From assembly GCF_001651805.1 (NCBI RefSeq), contig NZ_CP015839.1, forward strand, positions 4,278,001-4,342,000: a stretch of DNA of 64,000 bases. The letters run 5' to 3'. This DNA is from Marinobacterium aestuarii. GTDB lineage: Bacteria; Pseudomonadota; Gammaproteobacteria; Pseudomonadales; Balneatricaceae. The translations under genes and the position numbers were made by a program. Each line of letters opens with the position of its first letter. The stretch's first letter is position 1. The notes under the pieces are model-generated. The model did no database searches. It was not told the origin of the DNA and worked only from the letters and a program-made list of their open reading frames with translations. Below are positions 63,859 to 64,000 of this stretch, one piece after another.

Positions 63859-64000
63859 TCAGTCGAACGACTGGTTTTTTTTGTACTTCTCGTACAAATG
63901 AAATGCGCGGAATAAATGCTGATGCATTGCCGCACGCGCCGCCTCGCCATTCTGAGCCTTTATGGCCTCGAATATTTCCACGTGCTCATCTTCCACCCGC
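63859..64000 (-). CDS. FCD/GntR-family regulator, C-terminal end (5' part outside window)
   Basis: The last 47 codons (ending KYKKNQSFD) of a leftward gene. [20 protein letters not shown] followed by RAAMHQHLF is the closing part of an FCD ligand domain (H...I..AI...n...A..A...HL). It is the second FCD-type regulator in the island; being next to the KGSADH gene it is likely its regulator. Confidence 0.8.
   Translation of the reverse strand, partial: RVEDEHVEIFEAIKAQNGEAARAAMHQHLFRAFHLYEKYKKNQSFD

Overview
The window is one stretch of a GC-rich chromosome from a free-living, probably marine, gammaproteobacterium of the Pseudomonas / Marinobacterium / Oceanospirillales type. This placement rests on gene content (TamAB, Liv/Bra, TctDE, TRAP and AEC transporters, a symporter-kinase acetate-type locus, REP-like repeats), not on a marker gene. 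There is no rRNA, tRNA, CRISPR array or prophage. The only recognisable autonomous mobile gene is one IS110-family transposase.

Left part (1-10.7 kb): the start of an acyl-CoA dehydrogenase, then a leftward run YCF48-like protein > MMPL/RND exporter > universal stress protein, then a complete rightward branched-chain amino-acid ABC transporter operon (livJHMGF order) closed by a strong terminator.

Signalling part (10.9-19.4 kb): a lone receiver domain, a membrane pseudo-histidine-kinase fused to a DEDDh exonuclease, a 66-residue membrane protein, a sodium/solute symporter-histidine kinase (CrbS/MxtR type) and a convergent DUF294 nucleotidyltransferase. This is the most unusual gene set in the window. 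An IS110 element and a pile of short repeats sit between the kinase and the nucleotidyltransferase.

Middle (19.6-33.4 kb): a 1-Cys-type peroxiredoxin, an unrecognised 188-residue protein, two DUF4124 periplasmic proteins, an atypical shikimate dehydrogenase-like enzyme, a TctDE-like two-component system with an orphan solute-binding protein, a GcvA-like LysR regulator, and a tricarboxylate operon (PrpF/GalD-type tautomerase, TctC, fused TctA-TctB). A 169-bp MITE-like element with perfect 15-bp inverted ends lies inside the tricarboxylate operon. Fragments of the same family occur at 732, 10824 and 16428-16669.

Right part (33.8-64 kb): tamA-tamB, SixA-type phosphatase and an AEC transporter, then a roughly 22-kb uronate/aldarate island. 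It contains a GntR regulator, galactarolactone isomerase (GLI), galactarolactone cycloisomerase (Gci), a TRAP transporter, uronate dehydrogenase and an SGNH hydrolase. It continues with a 10-gene leftward run: peptide-type ABC importer, two paralogous D-2-hydroxyacid dehydrogenases, TerC, TauE, a YiaK-type reductase and glucarate dehydratase. A second AEC transporter, an alpha-ketoglutarate-semialdehyde-type dehydrogenase and the tail of a second GntR regulator follow. The expected chemistry is uronate > aldarolactone > keto-deoxy-hexarate > alpha-ketoglutarate. The dehydratase-decarboxylase KdgD needed for the penultimate step is not in the window. A shared motif GTTGTATGA lies ahead of both the TRAP operon and the 10-gene run and may be the site of one of the GntR regulators.
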